A stretch of 40,719 nucleotides of DNA from an alpha proteobacterium SCGC AAA028-D10 (GCA_000510845.1 AZOF01000008.1:1-40719), one strand, 5' to 3'; numbered from the stretch's first letter, positions 8,044 through 18,995 are shown. Notes: generated by a model from the letters alone, not told the origin. Translations and numbers: made by a program.

Positions 8044-8925
8044 ATGACAAATTTTAATTTTTTAAAATATAAGTTTTTTTTTTTATTTGTGTCATCTTTT
8101 TTAGTTTTGGCTTCAATTATCTTAGTATTTACTAAAGGCTTAGATTTTGGCGTTGATTTTAAAGGAGGGACGACAATTGAAATCCGATTAGAAAAAAAAA
8201 TTGAAATAGAAAATATTAGAAATTCTTTATCCAAACTTAAAATTAACAATTATTCAGTTAAAGAGTTTGGTGCAGTAAATGATTTTTTAATTTCTACTGA
8301 TAATAGTATTTCGCCGAATGATATTAAAAATTTTATTGAAAAAGATTTAAAAGAAAAAATAACAATTAGAAAAGTAGAGACAGTAGGGCCAAAAGTAGGT
8401 TCCGAATTGATTAAATCTGCTATTTATTCAGTTTTGTTATGTTTTATCGCAATGTTTTTTTATTTATGGTTTCGTTTTGAGTGGCAATTTAGTTTCGGAG
8501 GAATAGCTGCTCTTTTTCATGACACAATTATTACTGTAGGAGTTTTTTCGCTTTTAGGATTACAATTTGATCTTACAATTGTTGCGGCATTATTAACTAT
8601 TATTGGCTACTCAATTAACGATACAGTTATTATTTATGATCGAATTAGAGAAAATTTAAAAAAAGATAGCACTTCCGAATTGTCAAATTTAGTAAATGAA
8701 TCTTTAAACAATACTCTTTCTCGTACATTAAAAACTTCGGGCACAACTCTTTTATCTATTATCGCTGTATTAATTTTTGGAGGAGAGGTTTTGAGAGGAT
8801 TTGCTTTCGCTATAACTTTTGGAATTATAATAGGGACTTATTCTTCAATTTATATAGCTTCACCTATAGTAATGTTTTTTAAAGTTAAAAGAGATTGGTC
8901 GGTAAAAGTTGATAATACGCCTTAA
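8044..8925 (+). CDS. secF: Protein translocase subunit SecF
   Basis: Partner of SecD in the Sec accessory complex. The N-terminal helix is followed by GLDFGVDFKGGTTIEI, the SecF form of the family motif. Five C-terminal helices include GYSINDTVIIYDRIRENL and the R-T-L-K-T-S-G-T-T-L-L segment. Length 293 is normal. The ATG is directly adjacent to the secD stop. Its 3' end overlaps the convergent puuD-like gene by 4 nt, leaving no room for a bidirectional terminator. Confidence 0.96.
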   Translation: MTNFNFLKYKFFFLFVSSFLVLASIILVFTKGLDFGVDFKGGTTIEIRLEKKIEIENIRNSLSKLKINNYSVKEFGAVNDFLISTDNSISPNDIKNFIEKDLKEKITIRKVETVGPKVGSELIKSAIYSVLLCFIAMFFYLWFRFEWQFSFGGIAALFHDTIITVGVFSLLGLQFDLTIVAALLTIIGYSINDTVIIYDRIRENLKKDSTSELSNLVNESLNNTLSRTLKTSGTTLLSIIAVLIFGGEVLRGFAFAITFGIIIGTYSSIYIASPIVMFFKVKRDWSVKVDNTP

Positions 8926-9521
8926 TAAAGATTTTGAGCTATAACCATTGTTAAAAGCATGGGAATAGACAAGATAGTATTTATTCTAGATATAAGCATT
9001 GCAGTTTTTGCGGATTTTGTTCTTATTTCAGGGTCGCATTCAACAATTCCTAAAGCTCTTTTTTGATTTGGCCAAATTACAAACCAAACATTAAAGGCCA
9101 TAATTATGCCAAGCCACATCCCAATTCCTATTGTTAAGTTTTTAGCAGCTCCTTTAAAAGCTAATGCTTCATGAACGTAACCATTTAAGTAAGCAGTTAT
9201 CAATCCAGTAATAATTGTCGAAAGGGCAGCCCAACGAAACCAAAATAAAGCTGTTGGAGCAATTACTTTGCTAATAGCAGATTTTTGTTCATCAGGAATT
9301 TTTGGCATACTGGGTATTTGAACAAAATTGAAATACCACAATAATCCTATCCACATAATTCCAGAAACAACATGCAAATATCTAAATATAGCGCTCCAAA
9401 AATATCTATCATTTGCCCAGCCGTCGTTAAGATAAAATAGAACACCAAAAAAAATTAAAGTTGCAATAATAGAACTTAAAATTGTTTTTGGGAGAGATTG
9501 AAGAATATTGCTAATTCCCAT
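8922..9521 (-). CDS. PuuD/urate oxidase N-terminal-type membrane protein
   Basis: Multi-span inner-membrane protein matching the membrane domain of PuuD-type urate hydroxylases (the Urate_ox_N family). The diagnostic stretch is FRYLHVVSGIMWIGLLWYFNFVQ around residues 46-68, followed by W-rich helices and FNVWFVIWPNQKRALG. About five to six hydrophobic helices fill the 199 residues. Full-length PuuD proteins have a C-terminal cytochrome c domain with CxxCH; here the protein ends after the last helix with no such motif, so urate oxidation is not established. The conserved histidine in YLHVVSG could be a haem ligand (inference). It stands alone on the minus strand, downstream of uvrA. Confidence 0.72.
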   Translation of the reverse strand: MGISNILQSLPKTILSSIIATLIFFGVLFYLNDGWANDRYFWSAIFRYLHVVSGIMWIGLLWYFNFVQIPSMPKIPDEQKSAISKVIAPTALFWFRWAALSTIITGLITAYLNGYVHEALAFKGAAKNLTIGIGMWLGIIMAFNVWFVIWPNQKRALGIVECDPEIRTKSAKTAMLISRINTILSIPMLLTMVIAQNLY

Positions 9522-9550
9522 AATTTAATAATAACATAAAAAATAATTTT

Positions 9551-12439
9551 TTAAGCACTTTTTTTAGAAATATATTTAGATAGAATTTTGTTTAAAAATT
9601 CGCCCGTATAACTACCCTTTACAAGGGAAACATTTTCCGGAGTACCTTCAGCTATAATTTTTCCACCTTTTACACCTCCTTCAGGACCCATATCAATGAT
9701 CCAGTCAGCAGTTTTTATTACATCCAAGTTATGCTCTATAACCATGACTGTGTTTCCTTTGTTAACAAAAGTATGAAGAACTTCTAATAACTTTTTAACA
9801 TCATGAACATGCAAACCTGTTGTCGGTTCATCAAGTATATAAATAGTTCTTCCTGTTGCTCTTTTTGAAAGTTCTTTTGCAAGTTTAATTCTTTGAGCTT
9901 CTCCACCAGATAGAGTTGTAGCCTGTTGACCAATTTTTATATACCCGAGACCAACTTTTTGAAGTGTTAAAAGCTTATCTCTTATCGATGATATATTTTC
10001 AAAAAAATCGACACCTTCATCAACAGTCATGTTTAAAACATCAGCAATATTTTTATCTTTAAATCTTATTTCTAAAGTTTCCCTATTATATCTATTGCCT
10101 TTGCACACATCACACTGAACATAAACATCAGGTAAAAAATGCATTTCATAAGTAATTACTCCGTCGCCTTCGCAAGCTTCGCATCTTCCTCCTTTTACAT
10201 TGAAAGAAAATCTCCCAGGTTTATAGCCTCTTGCTTTTGAATCTGGTAAATTAACAAACCATTCTCTTATAACCGTGAAAGCGCCAGAGTATGTTGCGGG
10301 ATTAGATCTTGGTGTTCTTCCAATTGGCGATTGATCAATATCTATTATTTTATCTAAATATTCATAACCCTGAATCCCTTTGAAAGGTCTAGGCATATTT
10401 TTTGTTATAGTTTTATTAATCATTAAATTTAACGCTCTATAAAGTGTGTGAAGAACAAAAGTTGATTTGCCACTACCAGAAACTCCAGTAACTGCCGTAA
10501 AAGTTCCAAGAGGAATTCTTGCAGTAACGTTTTGTAAATTATTACCTGTTGCTCCGCTTAAAGTTAGATATCTACCGTCTTTTGCTTTTCTTCTTGTTTG
10601 AGGAATAGAAATATATTTTTTACCCGATAAATATTGTCCAGTTATACTATTTTCATTTTTTTTGATTTCAGAAGGAGTGCCCTCAGCGATAATTTCTCCC
10701 CCCTCAGTTCCAGCTCCTGGTCCAAGATCGATTATATAATCGGAGCTAAGCATTGCCTCCTCGTCATGCTCCACAACTATTACTGTATTGCCTAAGTCCC
10801 TTAATCTTTTAAGAGCATTTAGTAGTTTAATATTATCTTTTTGATGCAATCCTATTGATGGCTCATCTAGAACATAAAGAACACCTGTTAAGCCCGAACC
10901 AATTTGTGATGCTAATCTTATTCTTTGAGATTCTCCACCAGACAATGTTCCAGACGATCTTGATAAATTTAAATAATCAAGACCAACGTTTATTAAAAAA
11001 CTCAATCTTTCATTAATTTCTTTTAAAATGTGTACTGAAATTTTATTTTCTTTTTCTGTTAAATAAGTATGAAGATTAGAAAACCATTCATGTGCACTTT
11101 GGATTGACATTCTTGAAACTTCACTGATATTCAGTTCCTTTATTTTAACGGAAAGAGCCTCTTCTTTAAGTCTCATTCCTTTACATCTCTCGCATTCCGT
11201 TTCGTTTTGAAATTGAGAAATTTCTTCTCTTTTCCAGTCGCTATCAGTTTCTAGATATTTTCTTTCTAAATTATTTACCACTCCTTCAAAAGATTTTTTG
11301 CTTGAATACTTTTCATATCCATCATCATAAGAAAATTTAATTTCCTCTTCTCCTGATCCATACAAAATAATATCTTGAATTTTTTTTGGTAAATCTCTCC
11401 ATGGTGTTTCTAATGTAAAATTGTAATGTTTTCCTAATGAAGATAAAGTTTGAGCATAATACAAGGTTGAGCTTGAAGACCAGGGGACAATAGCTCCATC
11501 GATTAAAGTTTTTTTATCATTAGGAACTACTAATTTGGGATCTATATAAAGATCAACACCGATTCCTTCGCACTCTGGACATGCGCCGTATGGACTATTG
11601 AAAGAAAAAAGTCTCGGTTCTATTTCCTCTATTGTAAAGCCACTTTCTGGACATGCGAACTTCGAAGAAAATACTATTTTTTCATTTTTCTTAAATTCTT
11701 TAGGAAGATTTTCATTTGTAAAGTCCACATAAACAAGACCGTCAGACAAAGATAAAGTTGTTTCAATGCTTTCAGCAATTCTTTGCTGTTCTTTTTTATC
11801 ATTAATAAAACCATCAACATATATATCTATGTCGTGTTTTATATTTTTATTTAGAGCAGGCGACTGGTCGATTTCATAAATTTTTCCATCAATTCTTGCC
11901 TTTTGAAAACCTCTTTTTTTATATCCAAGTAATTCTTTTTTATATTCTCCCTTACGCCCTCTAACTACAGGCGCATAAATTTGAATCTTAGATTGCTTTG
12001 GAAGATCCAAAATGCGATCTACCATTTCTGATACTGTTTGTGATTTTATAGGTTTACCTGTGAATGGCGAATAGGGAATGCCAACTCTTGCGTATAAAAC
12101 ACGCATATAATCATAAATTTCTGTAACTGTTGCAACAATTGATCTTGGATTTTTTGAAGTAGTTTTTTGTTCGATGGATATTGCTGGTGAAAGACCTTCT
12201 ATTAAGTCAACGTCGGGTTTTCTCATGCGGTCTAAAAATTGACGGGCATAAGCTGACAAGCTTTCAACATATCTTCTTTGTCCTTCAGCATAAATTGTAT
12301 CAAACGCTAAAGATGACTTTCCTGAACCAGATAGACCAGTGATTGTGATTAATTTATCTCTTGGAATCTCTACTGAAATATTTTTTAAATTGTGCTCTCT
12401 AGCTCCTTTAATAACGATTTTTGTGACAGTATTACTCAT
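9551..12439 (-). CDS. uvrA: Excinuclease ABC subunit A
   Basis: DNA-damage sensor of nucleotide excision repair. At 962 residues it is full length. The first ABC module has Walker [20 protein letters not shown] near the N-terminus. Zinc-finger cysteines are visible as [16 protein letters not shown] in the first half and CEACEGDGV...[10 protein letters not shown] in the second. Both ABC signatures ([14 protein letters not shown] and [14 protein letters not shown]) are present with Walker B regions [10 protein letters not shown] and [10 protein letters not shown]. It is transcribed divergently from ssb; the 83-bp spacer contains a -10 box for ssb and a GTTC-N7-GATC sequence resembling an alphaproteobacterial SOS box. 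Confidence 0.98.
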   Translation of the reverse strand: MSNTVTKIVIKGAREHNLKNISVEIPRDKLITITGLSGSGKSSLAFDTIYAEGQRRYVESLSAYARQFLDRMRKPDVDLIEGLSPAISIEQKTTSKNPRSIVATVTEIYDYMRVLYARVGIPYSPFTGKPIKSQTVSEMVDRILDLPKQSKIQIYAPVVRGRKGEYKKELLGYKKRGFQKARIDGKIYEIDQSPALNKNIKHDIDIYVDGFINDKKEQQRIAESIETTLSLSDGLVYVDFTNENLPKEFKKNEKIVFSSKFACPESGFTIEEIEPRLFSFNSPYGACPECEGIGVDLYIDPKLVVPNDKKTLIDGAIVPWSSSSTLYYAQTLSSLGKHYNFTLETPWRDLPKKIQDIILYGSGEEEIKFSYDDGYEKYSSKKSFEGVVNNLERKYLETDSDWKREEISQFQNETECERCKGMRLKEEALSVKIKELNISEVSRMSIQSAHEWFSNLHTYLTEKENKISVHILKEINERLSFLINVGLDYLNLSRSSGTLSGGESQRIRLASQIGSGLTGVLYVLDEPSIGLHQKDNIKLLNALKRLRDLGNTVIVVEHDEEAMLSSDYIIDLGPGAGTEGGEIIAEGTPSEIKKNENSITGQYLSGKKYISIPQTRRKAKDGRYLTLSGATGNNLQNVTARIPLGTFTAVTGVSGSGKSTFVLHTLYRALNLMINKTITKNMPRPFKGIQGYEYLDKIIDIDQSPIGRTPRSNPATYSGAFTVIREWFVNLPDSKARGYKPGRFSFNVKGGRCEACEGDGVITYEMHFLPDVYVQCDVCKGNRYNRETLEIRFKDKNIADVLNMTVDEGVDFFENISSIRDKLLTLQKVGLGYIKIGQQATTLSGGEAQRIKLAKELSKRATGRTIYILDEPTTGLHVHDVKKLLEVLHTFVNKGNTVMVIEHNLDVIKTADWIIDMGPEGGVKGGKIIAEGTPENVSLVKGSYTGEFLNKILSKYISKKSA

Positions 12440-12480
12440 CTTTTTCAGTAAATTTTATTCTTTTAATTTGATTAGTCTGA

Positions 12481-12516
12481 TATAATAACATCAAATTCAC
12501 AGTTCAAAAAAAGATC
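12481..12516 (+). promoter_or_regulatory. ssb -10 box and SOS-box-like sequence in the uvrA-ssb spacer
   Basis: A perfect TATAAT is present at 12481-12486, 36 nt before the ssb ATG; the -35 is weak. At 12502-12516 the sequence reads GTTC, seven A, GATC. The alphaproteobacterial LexA box is described as GTTC-N7-GTTC, so this is one base off. If bound, a repressor there would sit just downstream of the ssb transcription start, between two DNA-repair genes. The match is short and A-rich, so chance cannot be excluded. Confidence 0.35.
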
Positions 12517-12522
12517 TATATT

Positions 12523-12975
12523 ATGGCGGGCAGCTTAAATAAAGTTTTATTAATCGGTAGACTTGGGAATGACCCTGAAATCAAGCAGATGCAAAATGGG
12601 AAAAGTGTCGCAAGATTAAGCGTTGCAACTTCTGAAAGCTGGAAAGATAAAAACACTGGAGAAAAAAAAGAAAAAACAGAATGGCACAGAGTTGTTATTT
12701 TTAACGAAGGCTTAGTAAGCGTTGTTCAGAAATACTTAAAAAAAGGAGCACAAGTTTATATAGAAGGTCAATTAAATACTAATAAGTACACTGATAGCAA
12801 CGGACAAGAAAAATATAGCACACAAATAGTTCTGCAAGGTTATAGCTCTTCTCTAACAATGCTAGATGGAAAAAATTCTTCATCTGGCGATAGTAAAAAA
12901 TTAGAAGGTACTCAATTACCTTCGGATGATATGCCTGATATCTCTCAAGATCCAGACGATAAAGTACCTTTTTAA
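12523..12975 (+). CDS. ssb: Single-stranded DNA-binding protein
   Basis: Coats ssDNA in replication and repair and recruits partners through its C-terminal tip. The OB fold starts SLNKVLLIGRLGNDPEIK and includes ATSESWKDKNTGEKKEKTEWHRVVIF and KGAQVYIEGQL. A short flexible linker ends in the acidic tip DPDDKVPF, a slight variant of the common DDIPF. The 150 residues are normal. gyrA follows after 9 nt, so the two are probably an operon; uvrA diverges upstream, the common alphaproteobacterial arrangement. Confidence 0.97.
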   Translation: MAGSLNKVLLIGRLGNDPEIKQMQNGKSVARLSVATSESWKDKNTGEKKEKTEWHRVVIFNEGLVSVVQKYLKKGAQVYIEGQLNTNKYTDSNGQEKYSTQIVLQGYSSSLTMLDGKNSSSGDSKKLEGTQLPSDDMPDISQDPDDKVPF

Positions 12976-12984
12976 ATTTCCTTC

Positions 12985-15675
12985 ATGAGTGAAGATTTAA
13001 ATCAAGAAAATTCAAAAAATAAAAAAAATTACAGCTCAGTTCAAATCGTTGATGAGATGAAAACATCATACTTATCGTACGCGATGAGCGTTATTATAAG
13101 TAGAGCTCTACCTGATGCAAGAGATGGATTAAAACCAGTCCATAGAAGAATTATTTATGCGATGTACAAAGGCGGATATGATTGGTCAAAGCAATTTAGA
13201 AAATCAGCAAGAGTAGTCGGTGATGTAATTGGTAAATATCACCCCCATGGAGATCAGGCTGTTTATGATGCCTTGGTAAGACTAGCTCAAGATTTTTCAA
13301 TGAGCGTAAAATTATTAGATGGTCAGGGAAACTTTGGTTCTATGGATGGAGATAGAGCTGCTGCAATGCGTTATACTGAGACAAGATTAGCAAAAATTTC
13401 TGAATATTTAGTTGCGGACATTGAAAAAAATACAATCGATTATCAAAACAATTACGACGATACGGAATTAGAGCCAACTGTGCTTCCAGCTCAATTTCCA
13501 AATTTATTAGTAAATGGAGCGGGTGGTATAGCTGTTGGAATGGCAACAAATATTCCACCTCATAATCTTGGCGAAATTATAGATGGAACGCTTGCATATA
13601 TTGATAATAATGAAATTTCTATTGATGAATTAATTAAGTTAATCCCAGGACCTGATTTTCCAACAGGAGGCTTAATAATTGGAAAAGATGTAATAAAAAC
13701 TGGATACAAAACTGGAAGAGGCTCTATAAAAATAAGAGGAGAAATTGAAACTGAAGAAGAAAAAAAAGACAAAACTCTAGTGGTAATTAAATCTGTACCA
13801 TTTCAAACTAATAAATCTTTATTAATTGAAAAAATTGCTCTGCTAGTAAGAGAAAAGAAAATTGAAGGCATATCAGACATTAGAGATGAGTCTAACAAAG
13901 AGGGAGTAAGAATAGTTATTGATTTAAAAAGAGGAGCTTCAAGTGAGGTAATTATTAATCAACTTTACAAATATTCACCAATTGAATCATCATTTGGATT
14001 TAACACACTTGCAATACTTAACGGTAAACCAGAACTATTAAACTTAAAACAATTTATAAAAGTTTTTGTAGAGTTTAGAGAAAAAGTTTTAATTAAAAGA
14101 ACTTTATTTGATTTAAAGAAAGCAAAAGATCGAGTTCATATTTTAATTGGATTATTTATAGCCATAGAAAATATTGATGAAATTATAGCTATTATTCGTA
14201 AATCTAAAAATCCTAATGAAGCAAAAATAATCCTTCAAAATAAATCATGGAGTTTTAAAAAATCAAAAATTAACAAAGACGTTTTAGATGTTAATGATTT
14301 GTCTAATAAAGATGAGTACCATTTGTCAGACCATCAAGTTAGAGCAATTCTAGAACTAAGACTTCAAAAACTTACAGCAATTGGACATGAAGAGATCAAT
14401 CAAGAAATTAGCGAACTTTATAAACTTATAGTTCAATTCAAAAAAATTCTAAATGACAGAAATGCACTATTAACCCAGATTAAAGATGAGCTTAAAGATA
14501 TAAAAGCAAAATTTGCAACTCCTAGAAAAACTAAAATTATAAATCAAGTTGGAACTTTTGATATTGAGGACGTTGTTCAAAAAGAAGATGTTATTATTAC
14601 AATTACTAATAAAGGATACATCAAAAGAAGTCCTTTAAGTTCAATTAAAGTTCAAAAAAGAGGCGGTAAGGGAAAAACAGGTATAACGACTAGGGATGAA
14701 GATTTTGTAAGCCAAATATTTACCGCCAATACTCATACACCCATTCTTTTCTTTTCATCCAAAGGTATCGTTTATAAATTGAAAGCATGGAAAATTCCTG
14801 AGGGTTCTAATCAGTCAAAAGGAAAAGCTCTTCATAGCATTCTTCCTTTAAAAGAAGGACATATAATCACCTCAATTATGCCTTTGCCTAGTGATGAGAC
14901 TTTGTGGGCAAAAATGAAAATTATATTTGCTACTGCTAATGCAAAAATTAGAAAAAATAGTCTTTTGGATTTTGAAAGTATTCAACAGAGCGGCAAAATT
15001 GCAATGAAATTAGAAGATAATGATTCAATTGTTGGAATTAAAATTTTAGATGACGATGATGACTTTTTATTAAGTTCAGAAAAAGGAAAATCTTTAAGAG
15101 TACAATCAAAAAAATTAAGATTGTTTAAAGGAAGATCTTCTAAAGGAATAAAAGGAATGTCTTTAAAAAAAGATGATAAAATTATTTCATTATCAATTTT
15201 AAAGAGTGTAAAAATAACATCTGAAGAAGCAAAATCTTATATCAAAGCATCAAGACTAGAAAAAGACATCGAGGAAACCCCAGATGATGAAAATGAGACA
15301 ACTAAAATAGTTGCATTATCTAAAAAACAAATCGAAGAATTTAAAAATAAAGAACAATATATTTTAACTGTAACGGAAAATGGTTATGGAAAACGTTCTT
15401 CTGCATATGAATACAGAGTAAGCGGTAGAGGAGGCTCAGGAATTATTAATATTATAAGCTCAGAAAGAAATGGTGGAGTTGCTTCTACATTTACGATTAA
15501 TCATGAAGATCAAATTATGTTGATAACTGATAAAGGTCAGATGATTAGATGTAATGTTAAAGATATCAGAATAACAGGTAGGAATACACAAGGGGTAAGA
15601 ATTTTTAATCTTTCCGATGATGAAAAAGTTGTTTCCGCTGCTAGAGTTGAAGATTCCTCAGAGGAAAATAGTTAA
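12985..15675 (+). CDS. gyrA: DNA gyrase subunit A
   Basis: Breakage-reunion subunit of gyrase, which introduces negative supercoils. The catalytic tyrosine is Tyr130 in [11 protein letters not shown]. The C-terminal beta-pinwheel has the GyrA box QKRGGKG (roughly residues 560-566), which separates it from ParC. The 896 residues match the family. In the quinolone-determining region the sequence reads [13 protein letters not shown]: the residue matching E. coli Ser83 is Gln91, while the Asp87 equivalent (Asp95) is kept. The C-terminal part carries a lysine-rich insert and an acidic tail. The last base of the stop overlaps the following start (TAATG). Confidence 0.97.
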   Translation: MSEDLNQENSKNKKNYSSVQIVDEMKTSYLSYAMSVIISRALPDARDGLKPVHRRIIYAMYKGGYDWSKQFRKSARVVGDVIGKYHPHGDQAVYDALVRLAQDFSMSVKLLDGQGNFGSMDGDRAAAMRYTETRLAKISEYLVADIEKNTIDYQNNYDDTELEPTVLPAQFPNLLVNGAGGIAVGMATNIPPHNLGEIIDGTLAYIDNNEISIDELIKLIPGPDFPTGGLIIGKDVIKTGYKTGRGSIKIRGEIETEEEKKDKTLVVIKSVPFQTNKSLLIEKIALLVREKKIEGISDIRDESNKEGVRIVIDLKRGASSEVIINQLYKYSPIESSFGFNTLAILNGKPELLNLKQFIKVFVEFREKVLIKRTLFDLKKAKDRVHILIGLFIAIENIDEIIAIIRKSKNPNEAKIILQNKSWSFKKSKINKDVLDVNDLSNKDEYHLSDHQVRAILELRLQKLTAIGHEEINQEISELYKLIVQFKKILNDRNALLTQIKDELKDIKAKFATPRKTKIINQVGTFDIEDVVQKEDVIITITNKGYIKRSPLSSIKVQKRGGKGKTGITTRDEDFVSQIFTANTHTPILFFSSKGIVYKLKAWKIPEGSNQSKGKALHSILPLKEGHIITSIMPLPSDETLWAKMKIIFATANAKIRKNSLLDFESIQQSGKIAMKLEDNDSIVGIKILDDDDDFLLSSEKGKSLRVQSKKLRLFKGRSSKGIKGMSLKKDDKIISLSILKSVKITSEEAKSYIKASRLEKDIEETPDDENETTKIVALSKKQIEEFKNKEQYILTVTENGYGKRSSAYEYRVSGRGGSGIINIISSERNGGVASTFTINHEDQIMLITDKGQMIRCNVKDIRITGRNTQGVRIFNLSDDEKVVSAARVEDSSEENS

Positions 15676-15965
15676 TGAATCAAAGAGCTAAAATTTATCA
15701 ACCTGTTAAAACCGCTATGCAGTCTGGCAAGTCTAGAACAAAATTTTGGATTTTAGAATTTAATAAATCTAATTCTAATAAAGATTTTGTAATGGGTTGG
15801 ACATCATCATCAAATACTGACGAACAAATTAAGTTGAAATTTGAAACGCAAGAACAAGCTATTGCTTATGCTAAAGAAAATAATATTCAATTTGATCTTA
15901 CTACGCATAAAAAAAATAAGCTTATTATTAAGGCTTATGCTGATAATTTTTTAAATAATGTTTAA
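15675..15965 (+). CDS. NDUFS4-like NADH dehydrogenase (complex I) accessory subunit
   Basis: Matches the ETC complex I subunit-conserved-region family (NDUFS4, the 18-kDa subunit), which alphaproteobacteria share with mitochondria. The hallmarks are AKIYQPVKTAMQSGKSRTKFW, MGWTSSSNTDEQIKLKFETQEQAIAYAKENN, and the YADNF ending. The 96 residues are typical for the bacterial form, which lacks the mitochondrial targeting extension. It starts at the gyrA stop and overlaps the next gene by 8 nt. It probably binds the peripheral arm of complex I near the FMN site (from knowledge of the family). Confidence 0.87.
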   Translation: MNQRAKIYQPVKTAMQSGKSRTKFWILEFNKSNSNKDFVMGWTSSSNTDEQIKLKFETQEQAIAYAKENNIQFDLTTHKKNKLIIKAYADNFLNNV

Positions 15966-16929
15966 GAGTTTTTTTTTTAACAAAAAATGGCTCTTATGGT
16001 CCTGGGGTGGAGGACTCTTATTAATTTTTTCATTACTAATACAGGTGTCGATAACTGTTAAAATTAATGAATGGTATAAAGGGTTTTATGATTTGTTACA
16101 AAATGCCACTAAAAGTAATATTTCAGAATTTTGGGATAAAATTTATACTTTTTGTTATCTTGCATTTCCTTATGTAATACTTGCAACTTTTACTGGATTT
16201 TTCACAAGAGTTTATTCTCTACGTTGGCGCGAGGCTATAACTTTTGATTATATTCCGTTATGGAAAAATAGCGTTGAGAATGTAGAAGGAGCGTCACAAC
16301 GAATTCAAGAAGACACGAGCAGATTTGCCAAAATTGTAGAAAGTTTAGGGCTTCAAGTTATTAGAGGTATTATGACTTTAATTGCTTTTATTCCTATACT
16401 TTGGGGTCTTTCATCTGGAATCCAAATAGAATTTTTAAAACAATTTCCAGGATCTTTAGTTTGGGTATCTTTGTTTGTAAGTTTAGGAGGACTAATAATT
16501 AGCTGGTTTGTTGGAATTAAACTACCAGGTCTTGAATATAACAATCAAAGGGTAGAAGCGTCATTTCGAAAAGAGTTAGTATATGGTGAAGATGACAGAT
16601 TAAAATACGCAAAGCCCGACACTGTATTTGAGTTATTTTCTGGAATTAAATTTAACTACCACAGACTTTTCTATAACTACGGTTATTTTGATATATGGGT
16701 TAACTTATACGACCAATTTATGGTTATTGTTCCATATTTAGTAATGGCTCCGAGTCTATTTTCTGGTTTAATTACACTTGGGGTTATAGTTCAAGTGTCA
16801 AATGCATTTCAAAGAGTTCATAATAGTTTTTCTCTATTTATTCATCAATGGACGACAATTACAGAATTAAGGTCAATTCATAAAAGATTGGGTGAGTTTG
16901 AAATTGCAATTGGTTATAAGAAAAATTAA
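15958..16929 (+). CDS. SbmA/BacA-family inner-membrane transporter
   Basis: Related to SbmA/BacA, proton-driven inner-membrane importers of peptides and other compounds that resemble the membrane domain of ABC exporters. The sequence has the family pattern VKINEWYKGFYDLLQNA near residues 35-50, YSLRWREAITFDYIPLW, ASQRIQEDTSRFAKIVESLG, and VEASFRKELVYGEDD. Several hydrophobic helices are evident and no ATP-binding domain is present. The 323 residues are shorter than SbmA (about 400). Substrate unknown. It overlaps the upstream gene by 8 nt and the convergent recG by 4 nt. Confidence 0.82.
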   Translation: MFKSFFFNKKWLLWSWGGGLLLIFSLLIQVSITVKINEWYKGFYDLLQNATKSNISEFWDKIYTFCYLAFPYVILATFTGFFTRVYSLRWREAITFDYIPLWKNSVENVEGASQRIQEDTSRFAKIVESLGLQVIRGIMTLIAFIPILWGLSSGIQIEFLKQFPGSLVWVSLFVSLGGLIISWFVGIKLPGLEYNNQRVEASFRKELVYGEDDRLKYAKPDTVFELFSGIKFNYHRLFYNYGYFDIWVNLYDQFMVIVPYLVMAPSLFSGLITLGVIVQVSNAFQRVHNSFSLFIHQWTTITELRSIHKRLGEFEIAIGYKKN

Positions 16930-18995
16930 CCGGTATCAATTATATTTAATATTTTATCTTTTTTAAAAAATTTTAGAAGTGTACTAAATTTATCAATTGG
17001 TAAATTAGCTTCAGTAAATAGATCGGTCTCTTGTTTAGCTAATTCAAAAAGGTGAGAGTGGTATAATGGATCCGCTACGATAAAATCTTTTTCACCACTT
17101 TGCTTGTAACCAATAATATCTCCAAACCCTCTTAATTTTAAGTCTTGTTCAGATATATAAAATCCATCATTGGATTCTTTAAGAATTTTAAGTCTTTTTT
17201 TTCCATTCTCACTTATTGATTTTGAATATATTAGAATACATTCACCATCTTCGTTTCCTCTTCCAACTCTTCCTCTTAATTGATGCAATTGAGCAAGCCC
17301 AAATCTTTCGGAATTTTCTATTATAATTGTATTTGCATTTTGATTATCAACACCAACCTCAACTACAGTAGTTGATATTAGAATTGAAAATTTTTTATCT
17401 AAAAAATCTTTCATTACATTAATTTTTTCATCATTCTTTAAATTACCGTGCATTACAGCAACATTTTCAGGAAAATATTTTTTTAGATATTCGAATCTTT
17501 CAAGAACCGGAGTTAGTTTAACTTTTTTACTTTCTTCAATTAAAGGACAAATCCAATAAACTTGCTGTTTGCTTTCAATTTTATTTTTTATTAAGTTAAT
17601 TAAATCAGGTATTTTTTTTTCAGGAATAATATTTGTTATAATTTTAGTTTTTTTAAATGGTTTTTCTCTAAGAGTAGAAATATCCATGTCTCCATAAGTT
17701 GATAAAATTAAAGTTCTAGGTATTGGAGTTGCGCTCATTAAAAGAACGTCGCAATTCTTACCTCCTTTTTCCGAAAGATTTATTCTTTGTTTGACACCAA
17801 ATTTATGCTGTTCATCTATAATGATTAATCCTAAATTGTTAAATGAAACAGTTTCTTGAAATAAAGAATGAGTACCTATTAAAAAATTAATTGCTCCATC
17901 AGCAAGTTCTTTTTTAATTTCAATTTGTCTTTTTTTATTTACTCCACTGCTTAAAATTTCGATCTTGATATTGAGTTCTTGAGTTATTGATTTCATCAAA
18001 TTTAAATGCTGGGTAGCCAATATTTCGGTTGGGCACATTAAAGCCACTTGAAAACCAGAGGCCACAACATTTAATCCTGAAATAATTGAAATTATAGTTT
18101 TACCAGAACCTACGTCGCCCTGAAGCAGCCTTAACATTTTTTTGTCTTTTTTTAGACCATCTTCAATTTCTTTAATAATATCTTGTTGATCTTTAGTTAG
18201 AGTAAAAGATAAATTTTTAACTATTTTTAATTTATATTCCGAAGAGAAAACTTTAGGTTTTTTATAAATAGATAAGTTTTTTTTTTTAATCTGAGAAAAA
18301 ATTAATAAATTAGAAAATATCTCATCAAAAGATATCCTTTCGTAAGCCAGAGAATTCTTATTTATATCTTCAATTTTTTTTGGATTGTGAAGTTGAATTA
18401 ATGAATCTTTAAAACTAGACCAGTTATTATTTTGTATAACAATATCTCTATGCCATTCTGGAACATCAGGAATATTTTTTGTAATATTTTCGTAAATTTT
18501 ATTTATAGTTTTATTAGAAACCCCTTTTAATGAACTATAAGTTGGCATTATTTTACTGACTTTATCTTCGTTATTAACAGAGGTAACGTAGTCGGGATTA
18601 GTTATTTGATACTTATTTTTATAAAAATTTATCTTTCCACTAATAATGACCTCGCTATTGAGAGGTAGTATTTCTTTAATGTAATTTTCTCTTGAATTAA
18701 AAAATACAATGTTAATTTCACCCGTATCATCAAAGCATTGAACAGTATTTGGAAGTCTTCTTATTCTTGGAAAGTTATGTTTTTTTACTTTAACAAAAAT
18801 TGTGCTAATTTTTCCTATTTCTAGATTGTTTAACCTGGGACAATGAGTCCTATCAATCAATCCATAGGGAAAATTAAAAATGAGATCAATATTAGATTCT
18901 ATTTTTTTTTCATTAAATAATTTCTGTATTTTTGGTCCTATTCCTTTTGTTTTGGAAATTGGATTAAAAAAAAAATTAAAATTTTTTTCTATCAT
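16926..18995 (-). CDS. recG: ATP-dependent DNA helicase RecG
   Basis: Branch-migration helicase that reverses stalled replication forks. The N-terminal wedge/OB region includes KISTIFVKVKKHNFPR and PNTVQCFDDTGEINIVFFN. The helicase core shows Walker A LLQGDVGSGKT, the RecG-type DEQH box (LIIIDEQHKFGVKQR), MSATPIPRTL, and motif VI QLRGRVGRG. The C-terminal TRG region (DLKLRGFGDIIGYKQSG) is present. Length 689 is normal. It is divergent from sdhE, with only 38 bp between the two starts for both promoters. Confidence 0.97.
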   Translation of the reverse strand: MIEKNFNFFFNPISKTKGIGPKIQKLFNEKKIESNIDLIFNFPYGLIDRTHCPRLNNLEIGKISTIFVKVKKHNFPRIRRLPNTVQCFDDTGEINIVFFNSRENYIKEILPLNSEVIISGKINFYKNKYQITNPDYVTSVNNEDKVSKIMPTYSSLKGVSNKTINKIYENITKNIPDVPEWHRDIVIQNNNWSSFKDSLIQLHNPKKIEDINKNSLAYERISFDEIFSNLLIFSQIKKKNLSIYKKPKVFSSEYKLKIVKNLSFTLTKDQQDIIKEIEDGLKKDKKMLRLLQGDVGSGKTIISIISGLNVVASGFQVALMCPTEILATQHLNLMKSITQELNIKIEILSSGVNKKRQIEIKKELADGAINFLIGTHSLFQETVSFNNLGLIIIDEQHKFGVKQRINLSEKGGKNCDVLLMSATPIPRTLILSTYGDMDISTLREKPFKKTKIITNIIPEKKIPDLINLIKNKIESKQQVYWICPLIEESKKVKLTPVLERFEYLKKYFPENVAVMHGNLKNDEKINVMKDFLDKKFSILISTTVVEVGVDNQNANTIIIENSERFGLAQLHQLRGRVGRGNEDGECILIYSKSISENGKKRLKILKESNDGFYISEQDLKLRGFGDIIGYKQSGEKDFIVADPLYHSHLFELAKQETDLFTEANLPIDKFSTLLKFFKKDKILNIIDTG

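Noticed and set aside
8922..8925. Rho-independent terminators at convergent gene ends
   Set aside because: The secF/puuD-like, SbmA-like/recG and GT4/integrase pairs overlap by 4-11 nt, and FAH/peroxidase are 1 nt apart. No G+C-rich stem with a T-run was found at these junctions.
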